Shown here piece after piece: positions 1 through 5,567 of a stretch of 62,363 bases of DNA. Below the pieces are notes generated by a model that searched no databases, was not told the DNA's origin, and saw only the letters and a list, made by a program, of their open reading frames with translations. A program made the position numbers and the translations under genes. Origin of the DNA: Hominimerdicola alba (lineage in GTDB: Bacteria; Bacillota; Clostridia; Oscillospirales; Ruminococcaceae); NCBI RefSeq assembly GCF_900109655.1, contig NZ_FOAT01000012.1, positions 60,853 to 123,215 of the forward strand, in the 5' to 3' direction. Each line of letters starts with the position of its first letter. The stretch's first letter is position 1.

Positions 1-36
1 CTGGACACGAAACTGGACGCAGACGATGAAAAATAG
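1..36 (+). pseudogene. 3' end of a tyrosine integrase gene (partial copy)
   Basis: The first 36 bases, ending in TAG, are identical to the last 36 bases of the complete integrase at 50016-51062. The rest of this copy lies outside the window, so it may be a whole gene in a tandem prophage or the same gene read round a circular phage genome. It is not evidence of a broken gene. Confidence 0.8.
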
Positions 37-95
37 GGATTCTGCGAGGTTTAAAGCCTTATACGCGAGTTTTCGAATCCCTCCTTCTCCGCCAA
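1..95. repeat. Attachment-site direct repeat, left copy (attP-like)
   Basis: This 95-bp stretch is identical to 51027-51121; the copies diverge at base 96. The last 26 bases resemble the T-loop, T-stem and acceptor end of tRNA-Ser, ending TTCTCCGCCA. Because integrase sequence lies upstream and phage sequence downstream of the core, this copy has attP structure. A standard attL would show the 5' part of the host tRNA-Ser gene here, and none is present. Identity could extend leftwards beyond the window. Confidence 0.9.
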
Positions 96-99
96 AGCG

Positions 100-145
100 A
101 AAACCGCTTGTTTACGTAATATCGCGTAAGCAGGCGGTTTTATTA
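100..145 (+). terminator. Hairpin terminator downstream of the att core
   Basis: AAAACCGCTTG (100-110) pairs with CAGGCGGTTTT (131-141) with one G-U pair; TTTACG/CGCGTAA can extend the stem inside. U-rich sequence follows on the plus strand. In the circular or tandem form it would end the integrase transcript. Confidence 0.5.
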
Positions 146-204
146 TGCTCTCAACAATAACTGTATGTGCATGATATGCACAGAAAAACTGTATTTTTCA
201 CAAA

Positions 205-227
205 AACTGGACATGAAAACTGGACAC
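205..227 (+). promoter_or_regulatory. Tandem AACTGGACA repeats, candidate integrase arm-type sites
   Basis: AACTGGACA occurs at 205-213 and AACTGGACAC at 218-227, in the same orientation. Related words CTGGACAC (1-8) and AACTGGACG (11-19) lie on the other side of the att core. Two pairs of one short repeat flanking a core match the arm-site layout of tyrosine recombinase attP sites. The first pair is also coding sequence of the integrase tail, so binding is inferred. Confidence 0.4.
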
Positions 228-235
228 GCGGACAC

Positions 236-265
236 AAAAAGAGAGCCGGAGAACTCCGACCCTCT
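236..265 (-). terminator. Rho-independent terminator of the leftmost minus-strand operon
   Basis: On the minus strand, AGAGGGTCGGAG, loop TT and CTCCGGCTCTCT form a 12-bp stem with two G-U pairs, followed by TTTTTGTG. It sits 30 bases after the stop of the last small gene (294-494). Confidence 0.8.
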
Positions 266-293
266 GCCCCTATATTCTTTCTTTGTTTTCACC

Positions 294-494
294 CTAGCCG
301 TACTGCTCGATAGCTCTTGCAGCTTCTTCGAGTGTTGAATAATGTTCTACGCTTACCCTGTTGTGTACTTCTACGTCACCGGGAAGAACCGACACCCAAG
401 CGACCACTCCATGTACATCTGGTCTGTGTGCTTCCCAAGTGAACCTGTCGTCATCTGACTTCATGAAGATCACGTTACCGATCACTACCGACAT
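294..494 (-). CDS. Small phage protein of unknown function
   Basis: Encodes 66 aa with ATG preceded by AGGGAGGTGG. No family is recognised. The protein is soluble, with a short acidic-aromatic N half and a C-terminal helix (EEAARAIEQYG). It is the last gene of a nine-gene set of small unknown genes reading leftwards from the promoter at 2688-2716, and a strong terminator follows. It overlaps the upstream gene by 10 bases, which suggests coupled translation. Confidence 0.7.
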   Translation of the reverse strand: MSVVIGNVIFMKSDDDRFTWEAHRPDVHGVVAWVSVLPGDVEVHNRVSVEHYSTLEEAARAIEQYG

Positions 495-709
495 ATTGTG
501 ACCACCTCCCTGTGTGCGTTGGTGCTCGCTGTGTTCCAGATCGAGACGAAGCGAGAACCGACATAACCGTTTTCCTTGCAGAGCTCTTTGCAGCGGACGT
601 ATACCTCACGGCGCTTACTGTATTCAGCAGGCTTGCCGTATTTCTCCCACATTTCCCTCATGGCGTTCTCGCAGTATCTGATGCACTCTCTTATAGTCAA
701 TGGTCTCAT
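485..709 (-). CDS. Small phage protein of unknown function
   Basis: Encodes 74 aa from the ATG that follows AAGGAGGTAAGATC; an in-frame upstream codon at 736 lies inside the neighbouring gene and lacks this site. Charged, largely helical, with four cysteines (RYCENAM, VRCKELCKEN, VTICR). No family is recognised. It overlaps the gene upstream by 4 bases and is part of the accessory operon at the left end. Confidence 0.7.
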   Translation of the reverse strand: MRPLTIRECIRYCENAMREMWEKYGKPAEYSKRREVYVRCKELCKENGYVGSRFVSIWNTASTNAHREVVTICR

Positions 710-1047
710 GATCTTACCTCCTTGATCTCTATCCAACTTGTCTTGTCACAGTCGCGGTTATCGTTCTCGTAGTTGTCAACCTCTGCTATGCTCATGCCGT
801 CATAAGCTTCTATGTGATGTTCTGCAAGCTCTTCCTCAGAGTGCTCGTTGATGAAATCATCAGCATCAAACATTCCTGCTGTGATAGCCTCGCTGATGAT
901 CTCTGCATTTTCTTCATCGGTCTCACCGATAAGTACAGCGGGTATCTCGTTCTCACCCCAGTAATACCACTTGCGGTGTGCTCCGTCCAGTACCAGGACA
1001 CCGTATCCGCCGTTGTCGCTCTGTAAGTACATCTTGTTTTCTGCCAT
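706..1047 (-). CDS. Acidic phage protein of unknown function
   Basis: Encodes 113 aa, strongly acidic, especially in its second half (TDEENAEIISEAI, NEHSEEELAEHHIEA). ATG follows CGGAGGTAATCACA. Small negatively charged proteins controlled by a dedicated repressor are common among phage counter-defence genes, but nothing in the sequence proves that role. The 21-base leader including the start codon is identical to that of the next gene upstream (1435-1455). Confidence 0.7.
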   Translation of the reverse strand: MAENKMYLQSDNGGYGVLVLDGAHRKWYYWGENEIPAVLIGETDEENAEIISEAITAGMFDADDFINEHSEEELAEHHIEAYDGMSIAEVDNYENDNRDCDKTSWIEIKEVRS

Positions 1048-1074
1048 TGTGATTACCTCCGTTTAGTTAGTTGT

Positions 1075-1094
1075 GGGCGGCAGTAGAGCCGCCC
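1075..1094 (-). other. Intergenic hairpin in the small-gene operon
   Basis: GGGCGGC (1075-1081) and GCCGCCC (1088-1094) form a perfect 7-bp stem with a 6-base loop between the genes at 706-1047 and 1102-1437. No U tract follows on the minus strand, so it is more likely an mRNA processing or stability element than a terminator. Confidence 0.5.
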
Positions 1095-1101
1095 TGTTGT
1101 C

Positions 1102-1437
1102 TTAGTTCTCTATGAAATCGTAGTTGTAAGCCGCGTACTCGCTGCACCTGTGGAGCAGTATAGCCAGATCGAAGAGGAACTTCGCTTCATTCGCTCTGTC
1201 AATCCTTGCCCACGAGGAGAAGCTTCTATACCTGGCATCTGCATCAAGATATCCTACGTTGCAGCAGTCCTTGTCGGTGAAGTATATCGAGATCGTGATG
1301 TTGTTGCCGTCCTCGTAGCGGACGATGTATTCATCGGTTCCGGTATCTTCCATCTTGCGAACGTTGGCTGTGCCGAGCTCACTTGCGCCCTCGAGTATGT
1401 TTATAAGCCTGCTGATGAACTTGTCATTTACTGTCAT
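1102..1437 (-). CDS. Phage protein of unknown function
   Basis: Encodes 111 aa with ATG after CGGAGGTAATCACA. Composition suggests a mixed alpha/beta soluble domain: N-terminal helix, a central strand-rich part (EYIVRYEDGNNITISIYFTDKD), then a helix-rich C half (AKFLFDLAILLHRC). No family is recognised. It sits in the repressor-controlled operon at the left end of the phage. Confidence 0.7.
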   Translation of the reverse strand: MTVNDKFISRLINILEGASELGTANVRKMEDTGTDEYIVRYEDGNNITISIYFTDKDCCNVGYLDADARYRSFSSWARIDRANEAKFLFDLAILLHRCSEYAAYNYDFIEN

Positions 1438-1457
1438 TGTGATTACCTCCGTTTATC

Positions 1458-1820
1458 TTATCCTTCCATGAACTTCCGAGCTGCTTCAAGTTCGCTTGTC
1501 AGCTCCTGTATCTTCTTCTCGATCGCTGATATCCTGTGCTCCGTTTCGTCACGCTTCAATATCTCTTTGTTCCGCTCCTCTATCAGGTCTGCCAGTTCAT
1601 TGAACGTGATCGGTGCAGCGTTAAGCGCTGCACCTATGAACGTATCTGTTTTCATAGCTTCACGGTCGTATGCCATGCAGGCGGTCACCGAATAGTCGTG
1701 CTTTCCGCAGATACCCAAGTCCATGACCTGATGCTCTGCGCTGTAATTGCTTTCTGCGTTTACCTTTGTGAGGTAGTCTATACCGTTCACTCTTGCGACT
1801 ACCATGTAGAACTCTAACAT
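1458..1820 (-). CDS. Phage protein with C-terminal coiled coil
   Basis: Encodes 120 aa from the ATG preceded by GCGAGGTGAGCAAG; a GTG three codons upstream overlaps that ribosome binding site and is less likely. Residues 1-60 look like a compact alpha/beta domain. Residues 75-118 are a heptad-rich coiled coil (ISAIEKKIQELTSELEAARKF). No family is recognised. Confidence 0.7.
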   Translation of the reverse strand: MLEFYMVVARVNGIDYLTKVNAESNYSAEHQVMDLGICGKHDYSVTACMAYDREAMKTDTFIGAALNAAPITFNELADLIEERNKEILKRDETEHRISAIEKKIQELTSELEAARKFMEG

Positions 1821-1825
1821 CTTGC

Positions 1826-2005
1826 TCACCTCGCTGCTATATCTTCATCTATGGCTGCCTTAGCTTCTTCTATGGTGCCGTATGCTTTCGGGGAGAAAGC
1901 TCCGTAGGGAGCTATGCAAACAAACAGGATCCTCGGGTTACCTGTGATGGCGTATCTTCTGTACTCGTACAGATCTGTGTCTATCATTCTCAGTGTATCG
2001 TTCAT
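1826..2005 (-). CDS. Small phage protein of unknown function (59 aa)
   Basis: A 59-aa frame starting MNDTLRMIDTDLYEYRRY and ending EDIAAR. Its ATG overlaps the stop of the upstream gene as ATGA (2002-2005), and its stop is 5 bases before the next start, so it fits tightly into the operon. A ribosome binding site (AAGGAGGGCATTGAG) precedes it. The C-terminal IEEAKAAIDEDIAA resembles ends of other small phage proteins; function is unknown. Confidence 0.7.
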   Translation of the reverse strand: MNDTLRMIDTDLYEYRRYAITGNPRILFVCIAPYGAFSPKAYGTIEEAKAAIDEDIAAR

Positions 2006-2193
2006 ATCTCAATGCCCTCCTTCTTGACTTCCGCTGCTTCCATGAAGTAGTGGTAAGCTGTGCCTGCCTTGTTACGCCTGTTGCACTCCTCTTGTGCTTC
2101 ACGACCGGTACCGATGATGTAGGCAACTATCGGGTCGTGCCTTGTAGCGAAGTTACCTATCTGCTTGAATACGAGATACATTGTGTCTTTCAT
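2002..2193 (-). CDS. Small phage protein of unknown function
   Basis: Encodes 63 aa. The start chosen is the ATG after AAGGAGGTAAGCACC; a longer frame to 2235 runs into the upstream gene without a ribosome binding site. It is basic and aromatic at the N end, with a helical C-terminal third. It is coupled by ATGA to the following gene. Confidence 0.7.
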   Translation of the reverse strand: MKDTMYLVFKQIGNFATRHDPIVAYIIGTGREAQEECNRRNKAGTAYHYFMEAAEVKKEGIEI

Positions 2194-2206
2194 GGTGCTT
2201 ACCTCC

Positions 2207-2461
2207 TTAATCATCCCAGTATTCGAATAATTCATCTAAAGCCTTTTCAACTTCTCCTGTATAGGGCTGTATAGGCTTCTGATTTTCCGATAGCTCTCTG
2301 TCTATCCTTGCTTGTTCTCTTTTGTGCTGATCTCTCAAACTCTCTGAATACCCATTGTCATACGCTGTTATTAGGTATGATTTTCCGCGATACTCATAGA
2401 GTAAATCTGTTCTGTATGCATTGTATTTATCCTTGAATTTTCCTATCAGTACCGCGTTCAT
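2207..2461 (-). CDS. Small phage protein of unknown function
   Basis: Encodes 84 aa with ATG after AAGGAGGTAAACACC. The first 40 residues are strand-rich (LLYEYRGKSYLITAYDNGY); the remainder is a charged helix ending in an acidic cluster (ALDELFEYWDD). No recognised family. Confidence 0.7.
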   Translation of the reverse strand: MNAVLIGKFKDKYNAYRTDLLYEYRGKSYLITAYDNGYSESLRDQHKREQARIDRELSENQKPIQPYTGEVEKALDELFEYWDD

Positions 2462-2486
2462 GGTGTTTACCTCCTTGTGAATTGTA

Positions 2487-2639
2487 TTACTGCTCTATAA
2501 CGAGCGGGATTTCTATTTCGAGCATCTTTGAAAAGTCACCGCTTGCGAAAAGTTCGTTGTTTCTCTTTTCCATAGCATCAGCTTCATCCTTGCTTATCTC
2601 AACAAGTTCGTTATCAACGGTCTTAAAGTATCTTTTCAT
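2487..2639 (-). CDS. First gene of the left accessory operon, 50 aa
   Basis: Encodes 50 aa beginning MKRYFKTVDNELVEISKDEA; ATG follows AGGAGGTAAGTGAT. An upstream in-frame start would lie in the promoter and is rejected. The protein is a short acidic helix pair. It lies just downstream of the promoter at 2688-2716 and of operators for the putative small HTH repressor, so it is the most tightly controlled gene of the set. Confidence 0.7.
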   Translation of the reverse strand: MKRYFKTVDNELVEISKDEADAMEKRNNELFASGDFSKMLEIEIPLVIEQ

Positions 2640-2687
2640 ATCACTTACCTCCTGTGGTCTGTGGTTCGTATCTCTTACTGTGCTTTT

Positions 2688-2716
2688 ATTATATCCGAAA
2701 ATTCGGTAATATTCAA
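2688..2716 (-). promoter_or_regulatory. Promoter P1 of the left accessory operon
   Basis: On the minus strand: -35 TTGAAT (2711-2716), 17-bp spacer, -10 TATAAT (2688-2693). The spacer contains an operator palindrome. The same promoter-operator design recurs at 39033-39061. Confidence 0.8.
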
Positions 2717-2777
2717 TTCGCATTATTACCGAAAATTCGGTATCATTTTTGTGCAGAATGTTACCTTGTTTTCGGTA
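2693..2777. promoter_or_regulatory. Three operators for an accessory HTH regulator (set 1)
   Basis: Palindromes ATCCGAAAATTCGGTA (2693-2708), TACCGAAAATTCGGTA (2727-2742) and TACCTTGTTTTCGGTA (2762-2777) are spaced 34 and 35 bp start to start. The first lies in the P1 spacer; the third overlaps the -35 of the plus-strand promoter of the HTH gene at 2814. Occupancy would silence both directions. An identical arrangement exists at 39038-39120. Confidence 0.75.
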
Positions 2778-2794
2778 AGGTTTTATGATACAAT
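2766..2794 (+). promoter_or_regulatory. Promoter of the small HTH gene
   Basis: -35 TTGTTT (2766-2771), 17-bp spacer, -10 TACAAT (2789-2794) with TG two bases upstream of the -10. The -35 lies within the third operator, consistent with autoregulation. Confidence 0.65.
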
Positions 2795-2813
2795 GTAAGC
2801 GGGAGGTGATATC

Positions 2814-3029
2814 ATGTCGTTACAGTACAAGATCAATGTATTAGCAGCCCTGAAAGAAAAGGGTTACTCCACATACCGTCTCAATGTCGAGAAGATCATT
2901 TCACACAGCTCTATCCAAAAACTGAAAGAGGGAAAGATGCTCGGCGCTGACGGTATAGCTACCCTGTGTGAACTGCTCGAGTGTCAGCCCGGGGATATAC
3001 TGTCCTACGAACCAGAGCCGAAAGAGTGA
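2814..3029 (+). CDS. Small Cro/CI-type helix-turn-helix regulator
   Basis: Encodes 71 aa; ATG follows GGGAGGTGAT. It resembles the small XRE-type domains that consist of little more than the HTH: helices around residues 5-16, 19-28 and 31-39 (ISHSSIQKLKEGKML) with the usual C-terminal GIATLCELLECQPGDIL motif. No dimerisation or protease domain is present. It is divergent from nine small genes and sits beside three palindromic operators, so it is the obvious candidate to bind TACCGA-N4-TCGGTA here and at 39038-39120. That pairing is inference. Iteron-like GTTAC repeats begin right at its stop codon. Confidence 0.85.
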   Translation: MSLQYKINVLAALKEKGYSTYRLNVEKIISHSSIQKLKEGKMLGADGIATLCELLECQPGDILSYEPEPKE

Positions 3030-3293
3030 GGTAACAACATTCGCGCTCGCGCGCGTATACGGGCGCAGATATGGCGTGTATGGCGTATACGCGCCCTTAA
3101 TATGCTATTTCTAGTCTATTACCTATTTTTATGTTACTTTGTTACCTTTATATATGAAACATAGTAAAATAGGGGGTTTTGGGGGTAACATTTAAGGTAA
3201 CATTAGGGGTAACAAGAAAATAAACAGGGGTAACAGAAAATAGGGGTTTCGGCAGAATGTTACCGCTCTTTGTTACCCCACTACTTATCCACT
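3030..3293. repeat. Iteron cluster 1 with AT-rich segment, possible origin
   Basis: Nine GGTAACA/TGTTACC words start at 3030, 3132 (TGTTACT), 3140, 3184, 3196, 3208, 3229, 3258 and 3271; a tenth is at 2759, on the other side of the HTH gene. They flank a GCGTGTATGGCGTATACGC element and an AT-rich stretch. A near-consensus DnaA box, TTATCCACT, is at 3285-3293. The arrangement parallels 30398-30638. No gene is seen in this gap. Confidence 0.65.
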
Positions 3294-3330
3294 TTTGACA
3301 ATGTGAGAAATGATTTTGAGGGGGTATATT

Positions 3331-3552
3331 ATGCAAATTACCGATAGAGAGAAATTCAGACAGCAGCTCTCAGAGTACTATGCGAGAGATATCGAAGGAC
3401 TGAATGATGAAGATCTGATAGCAGAAGCACTCGCTTCAATTGAAGCAGTGTTCAGCCACATGTACGAAGATGATGTGCTCGAACGTTCACGTCCTTATGC
3501 AGTATCATACCTCGCGCTGTGCGCTGCCCAGGAGCTGCTTTCTAAGAAATGA
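3331..3552 (+). CDS. Small acidic phage protein of unknown function
   Basis: Encodes 73 aa; the ATG at 3331 follows TGAGGGGGTATATT, a better start than one seven codons upstream. The protein is helical and acidic (EGLNDEDLIAEALASIEAVFSHMYEDD). It is one of few plus-strand phage genes and lies between iteron cluster 1 and a terminator, apparently co-oriented with the HTH gene. Function unknown; a partner in replication or partition is possible from position only. Confidence 0.7.
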   Translation: MQITDREKFRQQLSEYYARDIEGLNDEDLIAEALASIEAVFSHMYEDDVLERSRPYAVSYLALCAAQELLSKK

Positions 3553-3572
3553 ATATTGCTAGCAATAACAAA

Positions 3573-3606
3573 TCCTCTCCCGGAACTACCCGAGAGAGGA
3601 CTTTTT
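3573..3606 (+). terminator. Terminator of the HTH / small-protein unit
   Basis: TCCTCTCCCGG and CCGAGAGAGGA form a stem (3573-3600) followed by CTTTTTATAT on the plus strand. It separates this unit from the convergent lysis genes. A 12-bp palindrome, ATTGCTAGCAAT, lies just upstream (3555-3566). Confidence 0.75.
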
Positions 3607-3633
3607 ATATATGGAGGTCTGCTTTAATGGTTG

Positions 3634-4578
3634 TTATACTCTCTTTGTGAAGCCTGCTGCAAGGCATATCCACCCTGCACCGCTTTTGAGCTTGCCCCAA
3701 GTCTGACCATCAACGACCTTATCAGCCACTATGGTGTATACGCCGTGATCTTTGATGCTGCCGACCACCTTGTTTGATACGCCTGCTCCTGACCTGATGT
3801 TGAGATCGTCATGCACGACTTTGACCCTGTATGTCTTAGCCGCTGCCACAGCCGCCGCAGGATATACCGCGTTACCGTTTGCATCGAATACCTTATATCC
3901 TGCCTTGCAAGCTTTCTTTGCGTTGTCAAGGCTCTTGAATGCACCTATCTGAGACTTACTGTCAGCCCAAGACTTGCGCACACGGTATATCTGAGAAGTA
4001 CCGCCGCCAGTACCGGGGTTGGTCACCGTAGGCTTAACAGCAGGCGCGGGTGCAGGAGCTGCGGGTGCTGTGGTAAGGAGCTTGTTTACCTCAGATGCAA
4101 TATAAGGGAACTTACTGCCAAGATAGGGGCCCGGGCAGCCGGTAGCGAAGAACCACCTGTGCATGGTGAGGTTACCCGATGTATCTCCGGTGTAGTTGAT
4201 GCGCTTAATGCCGTTTCTTCTGCAGATATCAGCGCACAGCTTAATGCAGGCGTTGAGCGCTGCATCGGTCACCTTCCAGTTAGGCTCACCTGCACCCGGG
4301 GCATTGGCTACCTCGATTGTTACAGCCCTCATGTCGTTCTCCCTGTTGGAGCTCGTCCATGCGCGGTATCTCTCGTCTATCATCACACCAATATTGCCGT
4401 TACTGTCTATGCAGTAGTTCGTGGATCCACCTCTGGACTGCACCGCATTACAGCAGCCAGACAGCGACAAATTACCCGCCATGTGGTGGATGGTTATTTT
4501 GTCGATGGCATGATCTCTTATGTTGTAGTGGTCAGATATACCGCTCCACTTCCACTTTGCAAGACTACTATTGCTCAT
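3634..4578 (-). CDS. Endolysin: N-acetylmuramoyl-L-alanine amidase with cell-wall-binding modules
   Basis: Encodes 314 aa. Residues 20-165 are an Amidase_2 (T7 lysozyme / PGRP-like) domain cleaving the lactyl-L-Ala bond of peptidoglycan. Zinc ligands are visible in TIHHMAG (about residue 30), and the MH and C of TMHRWFFATGCPGP (about 139-150). An Ala-Pro linker (170-195) is followed by a repeat-type wall module (IYRVRKSWADSKSQIGAF) and a C-terminal bacterial SH3 domain (YRVKVVHDDLNIRSGAG). No signal peptide, so release depends on the holin encoded just upstream. It ends the late operon. Confidence 0.93.
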   Translation of the reverse strand: MSNSSLAKWKWSGISDHYNIRDHAIDKITIHHMAGNLSLSGCCNAVQSRGGSTNYCIDSNGNIGVMIDERYRAWTSSNRENDMRAVTIEVANAPGAGEPNWKVTDAALNACIKLCADICRRNGIKRINYTGDTSGNLTMHRWFFATGCPGPYLGSKFPYIASEVNKLLTTAPAAPAPAPAVKPTVTNPGTGGGTSQIYRVRKSWADSKSQIGAFKSLDNAKKACKAGYKVFDANGNAVYPAAAVAAAKTYRVKVVHDDLNIRSGAGVSNKVVGSIKDHGVYTIVADKVVDGQTWGKLKSGAGWICLAAGFTKRV

Positions 4579-4592
4579 ACGTCTACACTCCT

Positions 4593-4787
4593 TTACTTTT
4601 CGTGGTTCAGATCTGCGTTCATAAGTGCTGATATGCCTGCTGCTATTGCCGCAGTCAGCAGAACTCTCAGAGCCTGACTGTCTGATGTATCTGTCAGTGC
4701 TATGTTAGCACCGATGTAACCGATTGCCGCCTGTCCGAATGTCCTGAGGGCTCTGTACAGCCACTCGCTCATTTTCTTCTTATTCAT
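4593..4787 (-). CDS. Holin (r1t-like)
   Basis: Encodes 64 aa from the ATG after AGGAGGGGTAGC. Two hydrophobic segments (about residues 14-30 and 38-54) flank a short polar turn (TDTSDSQ), with a basic N end and charged C end, matching small phage holins of the r1t type. It would make the membrane lesion that lets the amidase (15 bases downstream) reach the wall. Confidence 0.8.
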   Translation of the reverse strand: MNKKKMSEWLYRALRTFGQAAIGYIGANIALTDTSDSQALRVLLTAAIAAGISALMNADLNHEK

Positions 4788-4810
4788 GCTACCCCTCCTA
4801 TAATCTATCA

Positions 4811-4912
4811 TAGGACAAACACAGCCGTTCGCTGTGCCGCTTCTCGGGCTTATCCTGTGAAGTTGTACCCCTTAGAGGATAAGCCCCTCAGAAACGCGCT
4901 CTCGTTGTCCTA
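4811..4912 (-). ncRNA. Candidate structured RNA in the lysis operon
   Basis: The gap between the genes at 4910-5200 and 4593-4787 folds as a three-way junction. P1 is UAGGACAA/UUGUCCUA (4811-4818 with 4905-4912). P2 is CGUUUCU/AGAAGCG (4890-4896 with 4838-4844) continuing into a 10-bp stem GGGCUUAUCC/GGAUAAGCCC (4846-4855 with 4877-4886). P3 is CACAGC/GCUGUG (4820-4825 with 4831-4836). One P2 pair is G-U on the minus strand but A-C on the plus strand, so the structure fits the transcribed strand. No known family is recognised; it could be a regulatory leader for the holin. Confidence 0.45.
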
Positions 4913-5200
4913 GTGGTTTACGCTGTTCTCCAAAGCATCAAGCCTGTGATGTGCAGACTTCGTGGACTGCTCACACATGATAAGTCTGTCACGTATCTCC
5001 TGCAGGTCTGCTCTGGTGTGCCTAACGTCTGCTTTCATTTCTGATATGTTCGTGTTCAGCGTTTCAAGCTTGACTATAACCGTAGTCATTTCAGCCGCTG
5101 TCTGCCTGTTATCCGTAGTCTGATTACGTTTGAGGTTTGTGAAACCTACGATTGCCGCCACCAGAAGTGAAAGGATTGATATGATAACACTGATCTCCAT
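4910..5200 (-). CDS. Membrane-anchored coiled-coil protein, XhlA-like
   Basis: Encodes 96 aa: one N-terminal membrane helix (residues 4-22, VIISILSLLVAAIVGF) and a long heptad-rich helix (35-93). This layout resembles XhlA-type haemolysin/holin-accessory proteins, though the membrane helix is at the opposite end from classical XhlA. Between the fibre genes and the holin, it probably helps lysis. Its stop codon lies inside stem P1 of the candidate RNA. Confidence 0.65.
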   Translation of the reverse strand: MEISVIISILSLLVAAIVGFTNLKRNQTTDNRQTAAEMTTVIVKLETLNTNISEMKADVRHTRADLQEIRDRLIMCEQSTKSAHHRLDALENSVNH

Positions 5201-5204
5201 TAGC

Positions 5205-5567
5205 TTACACCTCTATTTCTATGAAGTCCTCGATTGCCATAAGCAGGTCGGGTGCTATGGAGATATCCTCGCCTGATATGTTTATCTTGTCAGGCACATC
5301 TACCTCGACAGCTACGAGCTCACTGAACTGCTGCGCGAACTCTGCCTTTTTGTCGCTCGGTATGATATACTGCTTGCCGTCCTCGCTGAGCGTACTGCCT
5401 ACGCTCTGCAGGAGCTTGATGCGCTGTTCATTGAACAACTCAACCTCAGCGGCCACAGCCTTGATAAGCTTAGCCACCTTGTATGCCGTAGCGATCTTGA
5501 GGTCTTTTCTTGCAAGCTCACTAAGAGCTATCTGTGCATCGAGTATCTTTTCAAGTCTTACTTTCAT
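5205..5567 (-). CDS. DUF1617-like phage protein
   Basis: Encodes 120 aa, helical N half (LEKILDAQIALSELARKDLKIATAYKVAKLIKAV) and acidic C end. Length, position after the fibre gene and the KLEKI...AYKVAKL pattern resemble DUF1617 phage proteins, whose role is unknown. Its ATG overlaps the stop of the fibre gene as ATGA (5564-5567). Confidence 0.65.
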   Translation of the reverse strand: MKVRLEKILDAQIALSELARKDLKIATAYKVAKLIKAVAAEVELFNEQRIKLLQSVGSTLSEDGKQYIIPSDKKAEFAQQFSELVAVEVDVPDKINISGEDISIAPDLLMAIEDFIEIEV

